NCBI RefSeq assembly: GCF_004803815.1
Contig: NZ_CP012544.1
Span: forward strand, 1,736,001-1,800,000
Direction: 5' to 3'
Origin: Campylobacter showae
GTDB taxonomy: Bacteria; Campylobacterota; Campylobacteria; Campylobacterales; Campylobacteraceae
Length of the DNA: 64,000 nt
In this document: positions 48,217-57,146 of the stretch, in pieces
Layout of the letters: every line of letters starts with the position of its first letter
Position numbering within the stretch: the stretch's first letter is position 1
Notes under the pieces: generated by a model
Told to the model about the DNA's origin: nothing
Database searches by the model: none
What the model saw: the letters and a program-made list of their open reading frames with translations, nothing else
Translations under genes and position numbers: made by a program

Positions 48217-48966
48217 ATGAAAAAAACATTTTTTTCGTTAGTCTTCGCGGCCATCGCCGCTTTTAACCTAAACGCAGGCAAGATCAACGTATTTGCCGCA
48301 GCAAACGTCACTTACGCGTTTGACGAGCTAAAGGCTGAGTTTGCTAAATTAAATCCCGACACCAATGTAACCGTCACTCTAGGAGCTAGCGGCGCTCTGT
48401 CTACTCAGGTCAAAAACGGCGCTCCTGCCGACGTTTTCATGGCGGCGAATATGAAATTCGTCCAGGATCTATACGACACTAAATTTGCCGTAACCCAGCC
48501 CGTAGTATATGCTCAGGGCGCGCTTGCGCTATTTACGATCAGAGATATCGATCTAGCTAAGGGCATAAACGCGGTAGAAGGCCTAAAAGCCATCGCGATC
48601 GCAAATCCTGAGACCGCTCCGTACGGCAAGGCTAGCATCGAAGCTCTAAAAAAAGCGGGCATCTACGATAAAGTCGAGAAAGACGTCATCCTAGCAAAAT
48701 CTATCGGCGAGGCTCTAAGCCAAGCTCTAAGCGCTGCTGACGTCGGATTTATCGCGGCTTCTGCTATGTACGATAAAAAAATGGCCGAGTACAAAGAGGG
48801 TAAAAACTTTATCCTCATCGATCCTGCGCTCTACACTCCGATCGATCAAGGCATGGTTATCCTAAAACACGGCGAAAACAATCCTGAAGCCAAGGCTTTC
48901 TACGACTTCATCAGAAGCGACCGTGCGAAGGAAATCTTTAGAAAATTCGGATACGTCGTCCCGTGA
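48217..48966 (+). CDS. modA: Molybdate-binding protein ModA
   Basis: A 249-residue periplasmic binding protein with a signal peptide (residues 1-20). Oxyanion-binding regions AAANVTYAF and GASGALSTQVKNGAPADVF are typical of ModA. It delivers molybdate (or tungstate) to ModBC. D48-T-N50-V-T52 is a bacterial N-glycosylation sequon in the mature protein. The stop overlaps the TOBE-domain gene by four bases, so translation is coupled. Confidence 0.95.
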   Translation: MKKTFFSLVFAAIAAFNLNAGKINVFAAANVTYAFDELKAEFAKLNPDTNVTVTLGASGALSTQVKNGAPADVFMAANMKFVQDLYDTKFAVTQPVVYAQGALALFTIRDIDLAKGINAVEGLKAIAIANPETAPYGKASIEALKKAGIYDKVEKDVILAKSIGEALSQALSAADVGFIAASAMYDKKMAEYKEGKNFILIDPALYTPIDQGMVILKHGENNPEAKAFYDFIRSDRAKEIFRKFGYVVP

Positions 48967-49343
48967 TAAAGGCTAAAATTTCGGCGATAGAGCAAAACGA
49001 CGGCGTTAGCGTTTTTGAGTTTAGCGCCGAAAATTTGAGCCTAAAAATGCTATCCTTGGAAAATCTGCAAAATTTAAGAATCGGCGACGAAGTTCGGCTA
49101 GGCTTTAAAAGCTCGGACGTATTCGTCGCTACTTCCCCGCTTTTAAACTGCTCGGTCTCAAACGAGATAAAAGCCGAGATTTCAAACATCCAAAAAGGCA
49201 AGATCACAAGCTCGCTGCATCTAAACGCGGGCGAATTTGAGTTTGAAAGCATCATCTCTACGGCATCGCTAAAGCGGCTAAATTTAGCGCTCGGCGATCA
49301 AATTTACGCCTACGTCAAGGCAACATCCCTCTACATCGCATGA
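48963..49343 (+). CDS. Stand-alone TOBE/Mop molybdate-binding protein
   Basis: A 126-residue cytoplasmic protein of two TOBE-like beta-barrels, the Mop fold. Two halves (about 1-62, 63-126) share the VRLGFKSSDVFVA and IYAYVKATSLYIA type ending. It can bind several molybdate ions and may buffer molybdate or tungstate. A similar small gene sits between modA and the permease genes of C. jejuni (Cj0302c, from memory). Overlaps of four bases with modA and modC show one tightly coupled unit. Confidence 0.85.
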   Translation: MIKAKISAIEQNDGVSVFEFSAENLSLKMLSLENLQNLRIGDEVRLGFKSSDVFVATSPLLNCSVSNEIKAEISNIQKGKITSSLHLNAGEFEFESIISTASLKRLNLALGDQIYAYVKATSLYIA

Positions 49344-50284
49344 TAGAACTAAACTGCATAAAAAGCCTAAACGGCGCAAACGGGAAATTTGATCTAGACA
49401 TAAATTTGAACGTAAAAAAGGGCGAATTCGTCGCTCTATACGGCAAAAGCGGCAGCGGCAAAACGACGCTTTTGCGACTGATCGCAGGCTTTGAAACGCC
49501 TGATAGCGGAACGATAAAAGCAGGCGGACGGACGCTATTTGACGGTAAAAACTTCACTCCGCCCCAAAACCGAAATATCGGGTTTTTATTTCAAGACTAC
49601 GCGCTTTTTCCAAATATGAACGTGATGAAAAACCTGCTTTTTGCAAACGACGACGTAAATTTAGCCCGCAAGCTGCTGGGTCTTGTCGAGATGAGCTCGC
49701 TAGAAAACGCCGCCATCTCGCAGCTCTCGGGCGGTCAAAAGCAGCGCGCCGCCCTGGCCCGCGCCCTAATGCGAAAGCCTGAAATTTTACTACTCGACGA
49801 GCCGCTCTCGGCCCTTGATAACGCCATGCGAGAAAAGCTGCAAGACTACCTAGCTAAGGTGCACGCCGAGTTTAGTATGACGACGATTTTGGTTAGTCAC
49901 GACGTCGCGGAGATCTACAAACTCGCGTCAAAAGTTTTCGTGCTAGAGGGCGGTAAAATCGCGCAAGAAGGCAGCCCGGGCGAGATATTTTTGCGCCACA
50001 GCGGCTCGCAGAAATTTAGCCTGCCGGCAAAAATTTTAGAGATCTCAAAGCGCGACGCCATCTACGTAGCCGTAGTCTCCGTCGGTCAGCAGCTTTGCGA
50101 AGTGGCTCTAAGCGCCGCGGAAGCGGCAAATTTAAAAGCCGGCGACGAAGCGGTGATAAGCGCCAAGGCGTTTGGGCTAAATTTGCGAAAAAACGGTGGC
50201 GAAAACGACGAATTTTACGGTACGAAATTAGGCAAATTTGACGAGCGAAACGATCAAATTTACGCGCAAAGCGAGCCAAAATGA
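49340..50284 (+). CDS. modC: Molybdate ABC transporter ATP-binding protein ModC
   Basis: A 314-residue ABC ATPase. Walker A is GKSGSGKT (35-42), the signature motif is LSGGQKQRAALARALM and Walker B is ILLLDEPLSALD, followed by the switch histidine in TTILVSHDVAEIYK. The C-terminal third includes a TOBE-like molybdate-sensing segment (about 232-290, SLPAKILEISKRDAIYVAVV). It overlaps modB by four bases. It energises molybdate import. Confidence 0.95.
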   Translation: MIELNCIKSLNGANGKFDLDINLNVKKGEFVALYGKSGSGKTTLLRLIAGFETPDSGTIKAGGRTLFDGKNFTPPQNRNIGFLFQDYALFPNMNVMKNLLFANDDVNLARKLLGLVEMSSLENAAISQLSGGQKQRAALARALMRKPEILLLDEPLSALDNAMREKLQDYLAKVHAEFSMTTILVSHDVAEIYKLASKVFVLEGGKIAQEGSPGEIFLRHSGSQKFSLPAKILEISKRDAIYVAVVSVGQQLCEVALSAAEAANLKAGDEAVISAKAFGLNLRKNGGENDEFYGTKLGKFDERNDQIYAQSEPK

Positions 50285-50955
50285 GTATTGATTTTACGCC
50301 CTTTTACCTCTCGCTAAAGCTTGCTTTTATCTCGACTGCAATCCTATTTTTTCTCGTGTTGCCCGTCGCATTTTGGCTTAGCCGCGCGAGTTTTAAATTT
50401 AAACCCGTACTCGAGGCCGTGATCTCGCTGCCTCTGGTGCTGCCGCCTTCGGTGCTTGGATTTTACCTGCTGGTTTTTCTCTCGCCCTATAATTTTTTGG
50501 GTAAATTTTTTGAGGAAACCTTTGATATCCGCTTGGTTTTTAACTTCTCAGGCCTCATCATCGCTAGCTGTATTTACTCTCTGCCGTTTATGTTTCAGCC
50601 GCTTCAGGCGGGCTTCGCAAGTCTGCCAAAGAGCCTTTTTGAGGCGAGCTACTCGCTAGGCAAGGGCAAATGGGAGACGCTTTTTAGAGTCGCTCTGCCA
50701 AATATCAAACCATCGCTTCTAACCGCTCTCATAGTGAGTTTCGCGCACACTTTGGGCGAATTTGGCGTCGTGCTGATGATAGGCGGCAGCGCCCCGGACA
50801 AGACCAAGGTCGCCAGCATCGCCATCTACGAGGCTGTCGAGCTCATGGACTATACAAAGGCGCACGTTTATTCGGCGATTATGCTGTTTATAAGCTTTGC
50901 GGTGCTATTTTTAGTTTATTTTTTCAACAATTCACACGCAAAGAGGACGCAATGA
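50281..50955 (+). CDS. modB: Molybdate ABC transporter permease ModB
   Basis: A 224-residue inner-membrane permease with five or six helices. The EAA loop that contacts ModC is EASYSLGKGKWETLFRVALP. Other family marks are LPLVLPPSVLGFYLL and FAHTLGEFGVVLMIGG. It overlaps both modC and the peroxiredoxin gene by four bases. Confidence 0.95.
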   Translation: MSIDFTPFYLSLKLAFISTAILFFLVLPVAFWLSRASFKFKPVLEAVISLPLVLPPSVLGFYLLVFLSPYNFLGKFFEETFDIRLVFNFSGLIIASCIYSLPFMFQPLQAGFASLPKSLFEASYSLGKGKWETLFRVALPNIKPSLLTALIVSFAHTLGEFGVVLMIGGSAPDKTKVASIAIYEAVELMDYTKAHVYSAIMLFISFAVLFLVYFFNNSHAKRTQ

Positions 50956-51419
50956 AAGATATAAACGCAAATCCGGTAAAATTTAACGAGCTAACAGGTG
51001 GCAAAAACTGCATCGTTTTTACCTATCCCAAAATGGGCGAGAGCGGGAAGTTTTTGCCTGAAAATTTAAAGGATTTAAAGGGGCTAACCGGTTGCACGCT
51101 TCAGTGCAAAGCCTATCAAGAAAACCTCGCAAAGCTAGAATCTGCTGGCTTTACGCTAATTGCCGTCGGCTCTCAAAGCGTAGAAAAGATGAACGAGTTT
51201 AAACAAAGCGTAGGCGCAAATTTTATATTTTTAAGCGACGAAAACTTCGAGCTAGAATCCCCGCTAAATTTGCAAACCTTTACGACAAACGACGGCAAGA
51301 AATTTTACCACCGCCAAACGCTGATTATGAAAAACGGCGAAGTCGTAAAAAGATTTAACGACGTGGCAGAGCCAGCAAATGACGCGGCAAACGTGCTGGC
51401 TGCGATAGAGAGGCTTTAA
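50952..51419 (+). CDS. Peroxiredoxin-like protein in the molybdate operon
   Basis: A 155-residue cytoplasmic protein of the AhpC/TSA (BCP/PrxQ-like) thioredoxin fold. C48 and C52 lie in GLTGCTLQCKAY, a C-x3-C spacing, where C48 is the likely peroxidatic cysteine and C52 the resolving one. GSQSVEKMNEF and FLSDENFELESPL follow the Prx pattern of an oxidised-substrate pocket and helix. It overlaps modB by four bases, an unusual partner for molybdate transport. It may protect molybdoenzyme or thiol chemistry, but this is inference. Confidence 0.8.
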   Translation: MKDINANPVKFNELTGGKNCIVFTYPKMGESGKFLPENLKDLKGLTGCTLQCKAYQENLAKLESAGFTLIAVGSQSVEKMNEFKQSVGANFIFLSDENFELESPLNLQTFTTNDGKKFYHRQTLIMKNGEVVKRFNDVAEPANDAANVLAAIERL

Positions 51420-51608
51420 ATTTTGGCCAATTTCGCAAGAGGGAGAGAGATTTAGGGCTCAAATTTGGACGCGAATTTGAGCCGTTTTGAACTCAAATTT
51501 AGGCTCCAAATTTGACGCCGAATTTAAAACACGCACAAGTAAAAGCGCAAGTCAAATTTTAAATTCCCGTCAAACGCAAATTTAACCTAACCCAAAATAA
51601 TTTTTTTA

Positions 51609-51614
51609 TATAAT
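51609..51614 (+). promoter_or_regulatory. Sigma-70 -10 box of the patA-like gene
   Basis: TATAAT within a T-rich stretch (TTTTTTTATATAATTACG), 23 bases before the acyltransferase start, a typical Campylobacter promoter with no clear -35 box. Confidence 0.6.
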
Positions 51615-51636
51615 TACGCAAAAATTTAGGCGGGAT

Positions 51637-52971
51637 ATGAATCTTTTTTCCATAGAATTTGGCTTGTGCTTTTTTATTTTTTGGCCGATTTATTATTTTT
51701 TAAACATGCGCCCGCACCTACAAAAAATCGTTTTACTCGCCTTTTCTTACCTGTTTTTGGCCTCGTTCGGGCTTAAGTTTTTAATCATAAATTTTATCTT
51801 TAGCACCGCGATTTTTCTTTTTGCCAGGGCGAGCGAGAACAAGGACTCAGCGCTCCCGTTTGCCGCGGGCGTTATTTTCGTGCTTTGCGCTCTTGCGTTT
51901 TTTAAATACGGCGGCTATTTCACGATCAAATTTGGCGTCATGAGGCTCGAAACCATCGCGCTTCCGCTTGGCATTTCGTTTTATTCGTTTATGAGCATTT
52001 TACTGCTAAAATCCGTGCGAGATGGCGAACTAGAGGCGCCTAGCTATCTTGATACGCTGATTTTTCTTAGCTTTTTTGCCGCGATTATTTCGGGTCCGAT
52101 TTTACGGCCTAAGCCCTTTTTCGAGTCATTAAACTCTCCCAAAGTTTTTCGCGCTAGCCCCGCCATATTTGCACTTTTATGCTCCGCGCTTTTTAAAAAG
52201 CTCATCGTCGCAAACCATCTTTTCGAGATAGTAAGTCCCGTTTTTGCCGCGCCCACCCTACCCGCCTCGCAGCTTTTAGGCGCGCTTTTTGGCTACAGCG
52301 TGCTGCTTTACGCCGATTTTAGCGGCTACGTGGACTTCGTGACGGCGCTAGGACTCATGTGCGGCTTTGTTTTGCCGCAAAACTTCAACCGCCCTTTTAC
52401 GGCGCGAAATTTAAAAATTTTCTGGCAAGATTGGCACATCAGCCTTATGAATTTTTTTAAAGAGTGCGTCTATTTTCCGCTCGGAGGCAGTCGCGGTACG
52501 GCGGCACAGACGCAGCTAAACGTGATGCTAGTCTTTGCGATTTCGGGCATCTGGCACGGCGCTGGGCTTGGCTTTTTGCTCTGGGGGCTCATCCACGGCC
52601 TTGGCGTAGTGTTCTTAAATTTAACAAGCGAGCACAAATGGCTAAATTCGGCTATGCTGGGGCGATACTTTACGTTTATTTTCGTGAGCATGGTTTGGGT
52701 ATTTTTCACGATGGATTTTGAGGGGGCGGTGCGCTACATCGGAGCTATTTTTAGAAACTCGGACGGCGAGCTTCTTGCGATTTGTGCGCTATTTGCTGGC
52801 GTTTTCGTGTTCGTATTTTTGTACGCCGCACTTGACGTTTATCCGCTTTTGGTTAAATTTTTTGAAAATATAAACGCCCTTTTTTCAGCCGTTTTTTTGG
52901 CGATTTTTGGGATAATTATTTACTTTTTGATGCCGTCAGGCATGCCTAACTTTATATATCAAGGATTTTAA
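51637..52971 (+). CDS. patA: MBOAT-family O-acyltransferase (PatA-like)
   Basis: A 444-residue multi-spanning inner-membrane acyltransferase (about ten helices) of the MBOAT/DltB/AlgI family. The catalytic histidine lies in SGIWHGAGLGFLLWGL, with a second conserved region NFNRPFTARNLKIFWQDWHI. In C. jejuni the homologue (PatA) moves acetyl groups across the membrane for peptidoglycan O-acetylation with PatB. It overlaps the next gene by one base (TAATG). Alternative substrates such as alginate or other cell-wall polymers cannot be excluded. Confidence 0.85.
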   Translation: MNLFSIEFGLCFFIFWPIYYFLNMRPHLQKIVLLAFSYLFLASFGLKFLIINFIFSTAIFLFARASENKDSALPFAAGVIFVLCALAFFKYGGYFTIKFGVMRLETIALPLGISFYSFMSILLLKSVRDGELEAPSYLDTLIFLSFFAAIISGPILRPKPFFESLNSPKVFRASPAIFALLCSALFKKLIVANHLFEIVSPVFAAPTLPASQLLGALFGYSVLLYADFSGYVDFVTALGLMCGFVLPQNFNRPFTARNLKIFWQDWHISLMNFFKECVYFPLGGSRGTAAQTQLNVMLVFAISGIWHGAGLGFLLWGLIHGLGVVFLNLTSEHKWLNSAMLGRYFTFIFVSMVWVFFTMDFEGAVRYIGAIFRNSDGELLAICALFAGVFVFVFLYAALDVYPLLVKFFENINALFSAVFLAIFGIIIYFLMPSGMPNFIYQGF

Positions 52972-54080
52972 TGAGAGCGTTTTTTGGGGTATTTCTCGCG
53001 TTTTTTACGCTGATTGCGCTATTTTTGCGACCGCTGTCAAACTACTACGAAGCCAAATATCAAAAGGATTTTTTCATCACGGACGAGCGCGCGATGGCGC
53101 TGAGCGATAAATTTATAAGCGCGGCCGAGGATGGCTTGCAGAGCGCAAAATCGGCCATCGATAAACTTACGGGTATTTTTTCAGGCGATAAAAAACAGGT
53201 CGCAACTAGCGCTAAAACGGAGCAAAATCTAACTGCCACCAAAACCGAGCCGGTAATTTTAAACGCTCAAAATACGCAAAATTTAACGCCTAGTATCGGC
53301 ACGGTAAAAGAGGCAAATTTGACGGCGCAAACCGCTCAAATTTCTCCCGCTAAAACCGTTTCAAATTTAGATAAAAACGGCTCACTAGCCTCAAATTTAA
53401 CGCCGAGCGCTCCAAACAAAACAAATAAATCCGCGACTTTTGATATCGAGCTAAATGAAAATTTAGGCATCATTTTGATAGGCGACTCCATAATGCAAGG
53501 CTTTGGCTGGGGCTTTGAAAACGCGCTAAAAACGAGCAAAATCTCAATCAAAAATATGGCAAAAGCAAGCACGGGGCTAACAAATAAGAAATTTTACGAC
53601 TGGAGCGAGGAGCTAAAAGCGGCGCTAGCAAGCTTAGAAAATCGCCCGCAAAATCTGCTAATATTCGCGCTTTTTGGCGCAAACGACGCTTATAGCTACA
53701 CATTTGACGAGCAGGCGCTGGACTTTGGCACCGACGCATGGCGCGAGGCGTATGAAGGCAGGATCGCCGAGATCTACGAGATCGCAGGGCAGCACGGCGC
53801 GCAGGTCGTGTGGCTGGGGGTGCCGTGCATGAAGAGCGAGAAATTCGACAAAAAAATGAAGGCGCTAAACCTGATCTACAAGGACTCGGCGCAAAAATAC
53901 GGTGCGCGCTACATCGATATCAGCGGTGCGATCTGCGATAACGGCAAGTATCTAAAAGAAGGCGCGGACAAAAAACCGCTACGCAAGGACGATGGCATGC
54001 ATATCAGCATGAACGGCGCTAAAAAGATTGCCGTCTACGTCGTGGACAAGCTGCTAAACGGGCAGAGCGATAATTTTTAG
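52971..54080 (+). CDS. patB: SGNH-family periplasmic acetyltransferase/esterase (PatB-like)
   Basis: A 369-residue exported protein. An N-terminal membrane anchor (about 4-22) is followed by a low-complexity linker (about 70-155), then an SGNH hydrolase domain (about 160-365). The block I nucleophile is S173 in LIGDSIMQGF, block III contains FGANDAY and the catalytic dyad is in DDGMHIS. PatB transfers acetyl to MurNAc O-6. The linker is rich in Asn, Thr and Ala and holds three bacterial N-glycosylation sequons: E84-Q-N86-L-T, E114-A-N116-L-T and D134-K-N136-G-S. It is translated from TAATG at the end of patA. Confidence 0.83.
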   Translation: MRAFFGVFLAFFTLIALFLRPLSNYYEAKYQKDFFITDERAMALSDKFISAAEDGLQSAKSAIDKLTGIFSGDKKQVATSAKTEQNLTATKTEPVILNAQNTQNLTPSIGTVKEANLTAQTAQISPAKTVSNLDKNGSLASNLTPSAPNKTNKSATFDIELNENLGIILIGDSIMQGFGWGFENALKTSKISIKNMAKASTGLTNKKFYDWSEELKAALASLENRPQNLLIFALFGANDAYSYTFDEQALDFGTDAWREAYEGRIAEIYEIAGQHGAQVVWLGVPCMKSEKFDKKMKALNLIYKDSAQKYGARYIDISGAICDNGKYLKEGADKKPLRKDDGMHISMNGAKKIAVYVVDKLLNGQSDNF

Positions 54081-54644
54081 CCGAATTTGAGTTTGGCTAA
54101 ATTTGCTCGGTCGGAAATTCTTAAAATTTGGAATTGATAGAATCGGCAAATTTGAAATCTCGCCGATCTGCCGAGCCGTTCGCAAAATAAATACGGGCGC
54201 GCCCCAACTAGCTTACACCGACTTTTGCCGTGCAACGCGGCCAAATGCTCGCTCGTATAAAATAAAATATCGCGCGAAATAAGCGCGCGGCCGTCTTTAC
54301 CCTATATCCCCCCCCTGGCGCCATCTCTATTTTGCTGCGGCCGGTCTAGATGGCGCGACCGCTTGCCAAACGGCAGTTTGCCGTAAAGCTTTGCCACAAA
54401 ATCGTCAAAATCGCTAGAACGTATACACAAACTGCGCTTGGCGCCTTTACGTCGTCTGCGGTGCGCACGCTTTCTCTACCTATGTAGATTTTATTGGTTC
54501 GTTTTTTTATTTTCGTCGCCTCAGCAAATTTAAATTTGCCTCAAATTTGAGTAGCAAAACTCGAATTTAAAAACCGGCCGGCGTCAAAATCGCATTGAGC
54601 TCGCGCCGACTGAGTTAAATTTTAAATTTACGTAACCACTAAAT
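54081..54644. other. 564-base spacer with a C8 tract
   Basis: No convincing gene. Eight C residues at 54308-54315 form a homopolymer of the kind that varies in phase-variable Campylobacter genes. On the minus strand the tract lies in a 38-codon frame (MAPGGGYRVKTAARLF at the start) ending TAG, too short and without an upstream ribosome-binding site. The frame could be a remnant of a longer gene. AAATTT words are frequent. Confidence 0.45.
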
Positions 54645-55277
54645 TTAATAAACCCACTTCACGACGTCGCTTATTTCGCGGCGGTATTTTTCAGGCTGTG
54701 GGTTTAAGCGGTAGCCAAATGGCACTACTATAGCCACTCTTTGCTCGCTCTCATCGAGCTCTAAAATTTCATTTAAAGCATGCCTGTCAAAGCCTTCGAT
54801 CGGGCAGCTGTCAATCCCAAGGCTCGCGGCTGCGTTCATCATATTTGTCGCAGCTATCATGCACTGCTCGTGCGACCACTGAAATGTTAGCTCATCGTCG
54901 TTTTTGAAATTTGATAGCAAAAAGTCGTGATAAAATTTCTGCCTTGCAGCGATCATCTCAGGCTCTTTATCTGCGCGTCTAGCGATCATTTTATCAACAT
55001 AGCTGCTGCCAAATTTTATCTCTTTGACCTTTGCTAAAACGACCACCAAATGCGAGCAAGATGTGATCTGCACTTGGTTCCACGAAACGGCTTTGATTTT
55101 TTCTCTAAGCTCCTTGTTTTGCACGACTAAAAAGTCCCACTGCTCAAGGCCAGTCGAGCTTGGGCTTAGTCTGCCAGCCTCTAGGATAAAGTCAAATTCA
55201 CCCGCACTTATCTTTTTGCTCTCGTCAAAAATTTTGCAAGCGTGACGAAATTTTAAAATTTCAAGATAGTTCATCAT
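54645..55277 (-). CDS. Oxygen-insensitive NAD(P)H nitroreductase (RdxA-like)
   Basis: A 210-residue flavoprotein of the nitroreductase family. FMN-phosphate binding is by RHACKIFD near the N terminus and SPSSTGLEQWDFLVV, and the C-terminal VPFGYRLNPQPEKYRR is characteristic. RdxA of Helicobacter and Campylobacter reduces nitroaromatics and activates metronidazole. The natural substrate is unknown. The start at 55277 is preceded by AAAGGAGATATG. It appears monocistronic, with short spacers on both sides. Confidence 0.88.
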   Translation of the reverse strand: MMNYLEILKFRHACKIFDESKKISAGEFDFILEAGRLSPSSTGLEQWDFLVVQNKELREKIKAVSWNQVQITSCSHLVVVLAKVKEIKFGSSYVDKMIARRADKEPEMIAARQKFYHDFLLSNFKNDDELTFQWSHEQCMIAATNMMNAAASLGIDSCPIEGFDRHALNEILELDESEQRVAIVVPFGYRLNPQPEKYRREISDVVKWVY

Positions 55278-55421
55278 ATCTCCTTTGTTAAATTTTTGAA
55301 ATTATAGAGCGGTTAGGTAAATTAAAAGAAATTTAGTAGCCAGCACAAAAGGCTGACTTTAAATACAAACAATCAAAATTCGCCCGCGCAAAGCGGACGA
55401 ATTTATTATTTTGGGCTAAAT

Positions 55422-56969
55422 TTACTGAGCCAAAGGGTTATTTAGCTCTACGACGTTTACTTTGCTGTCCTTATGCGCTAGAGCGTAGATGCTGCCGCCC
55501 TTTATCGCCATTCCTGAGATGTCGCCAATTTGCGGCATAGCGTATGCGTCAACCACCTTCGCGTCCGCAAGGTCGATCACGAGCAAGGTGTTGTAGTTTT
55601 TAGAGTAGGCCAAAAATTTACCGCCCACGATGTCGCCAGCCGTGACGTAGTAGTCCTTTAGATCGCGTTTTTCTTTTAGCGCGAGGCCCGATGTCACGAT
55701 AGTTTCGCCGCTTAGCATCTTGTCTTTGCTATCGACTTTGATGAGGATCAAGTTCTTAGAGCGCTCGTTTGGCACCGTGATCATGTACATGTAGGTGCTT
55801 TGCGGGTCTTTTGCGAGCGTTAGGACGTATTGTTTTTTTGCCCTTATGGTTAAAATCGCTGGGCGGTCGAACTTCCATGCAGACTCGAGCCCGCCGGTAC
55901 TCTCTCTAAAATATCTCCACTCGTGATACGCGTCCACATTTTGGGCAGGTTTAACGGCGAAGGTGGTTTTGTTAAAGCCCGTAGTTACCAGCATATCGCC
56001 GACAAAGGTCGATGCGACGGCTTTTTTGATATTTCGGCCGTTTGGCTTGTCGATGATGGCGTGAGCTATCTCTTTAAAATTCGCATCCGTAAAATAAACT
56101 CCGCCTTCGGTGTTTGAGATGCCGAAAGTATCGTTTTTAGCGTTATACGCTAGACCGCTCGTTACGCCTTTGCCAAAAATCCCTTTTGTTTCAAAAGGAA
56201 GCGGGAAGCTGTTTTTCACGCTAAGCGCGGGCTTCACGTCCGTAAACGCGCCGGCGCTTGGATCGGAGTTAAATTTGACGCTTATGTCTTTAGGCTCGCC
56301 CGCTATAAACGGATCCTCGACGACGTTTGCACCGACAAATGAAAACGGCTGTTCAAACCTTTTCCAAACGCCTGAGGTCCAAGTGTTATTTAGGCTGATA
56401 CGCTCAGGATCGCCCTTGCCGCTATACGGAGGGATGCCTGCCGAGATGAGCGCCTGAACGGCGTTTGATAGGATGACAAATAGGCTCAAAGCGATCACGA
56501 ATTTTGAATATGCGTTAAGAGGCTTGATCCTAGTGTCCGAGCGCGCGATATCGCCCGAGACGACCTTGTCTTTGGCAAAGAGCATCATAAGCCCCATCGC
56601 TACGACCACGACCCAGTACACCAAAATGCCCCATGTATAGGTGTGTGCGCCGAATATATCGCCGCCAAAGCCCATACCCACGTCTCTATACAAGCTAAAG
56701 CTAGCCTGCCTAAGCGTCATAAAAATGCCGTATGCAGCGCCAAAAAGAACGGCGGCTATGTAGCGCGCCTTTAGCCCGTAGCGCAGTATCAAGATGCCAG
56801 CGACGCCGACCACGACCATGCCGATACGCTCCCACCAGCAAAGCGTGCAAGGCCCCTCGCCGATGAAGTAGCCAAGATAAATGTTCGCGATACCGACTGG
56901 GATAGCAAGCACGAGCAAGACCGCGGTGGCCATGACGAAGTCGAAATTTTTCTCGTTAAAAAAGCTCAT
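55422..56969 (-). CDS. dsbI: DsbI: DsbB-type oxidoreductase with a beta-propeller
   Basis: A 515-residue inner-membrane protein. The first ~180 residues resemble DsbB, with four or five helices and the redox pair C41-T-L-C44 in EGPCTLCWWERIG. A C-terminal beta-propeller-like periplasmic domain (about 200-515) follows another helix near 160-180. The fusion is typical of the epsilon-proteobacterial DsbI that works with the short protein Dba in disulfide formation. dba lies directly upstream on the same strand, and AGGAGG overlaps the dba stop region, nine bases before the ATG. A second cysteine pair, expected in classical DsbB, is absent, as in DsbI. Confidence 0.9.
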   Translation of the reverse strand: MSFFNEKNFDFVMATAVLLVLAIPVGIANIYLGYFIGEGPCTLCWWERIGMVVVGVAGILILRYGLKARYIAAVLFGAAYGIFMTLRQASFSLYRDVGMGFGGDIFGAHTYTWGILVYWVVVVAMGLMMLFAKDKVVSGDIARSDTRIKPLNAYSKFVIALSLFVILSNAVQALISAGIPPYSGKGDPERISLNNTWTSGVWKRFEQPFSFVGANVVEDPFIAGEPKDISVKFNSDPSAGAFTDVKPALSVKNSFPLPFETKGIFGKGVTSGLAYNAKNDTFGISNTEGGVYFTDANFKEIAHAIIDKPNGRNIKKAVASTFVGDMLVTTGFNKTTFAVKPAQNVDAYHEWRYFRESTGGLESAWKFDRPAILTIRAKKQYVLTLAKDPQSTYMYMITVPNERSKNLILIKVDSKDKMLSGETIVTSGLALKEKRDLKDYYVTAGDIVGGKFLAYSKNYNTLLVIDLADAKVVDAYAMPQIGDISGMAIKGGSIYALAHKDSKVNVVELNNPLAQ

Positions 56970-56978
56970 CTAGGCCTC

Positions 56979-57146
56979 CTAATACGCCGCGTAAGGCAGC
57001 AGGGACGTCCAGCTGGCGATGAAAAACATAATAAAGCAAATCGCCGTCCCCACGGCAAATGCGCCAAACGCTAAACCCTCTTTTTCAGGCTTTTTCCAAG
57101 CTATAAAAACGGCTATAGCCAGAAAGAGAAACGACAAAAATTCCAT
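56979..57146 (-). CDS. dba: Dba, short membrane protein partner of DsbI
   Basis: A 55-residue gene below common length cutoffs. The ATG at 57146 has AAAGGAGATAAA before it and the frame ends TAG at 56979-56981, nine bases before dsbI. The protein starts MEFLSFLFLAIAVFIAWKKP (helix 1), contains a short polar loop and a second helix near 28-46, and ends LLPYAAY. The dba-dsbI pair is known in Campylobacter, where Dba is required for DsbI activity. Two helices and one cysteine are consistent with a membrane partner. The call rests on position, size and topology. Confidence 0.85.
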   Translation of the reverse strand: MEFLSFLFLAIAVFIAWKKPEKEGLAFGAFAVGTAICFIMFFIASWTSLLPYAAY

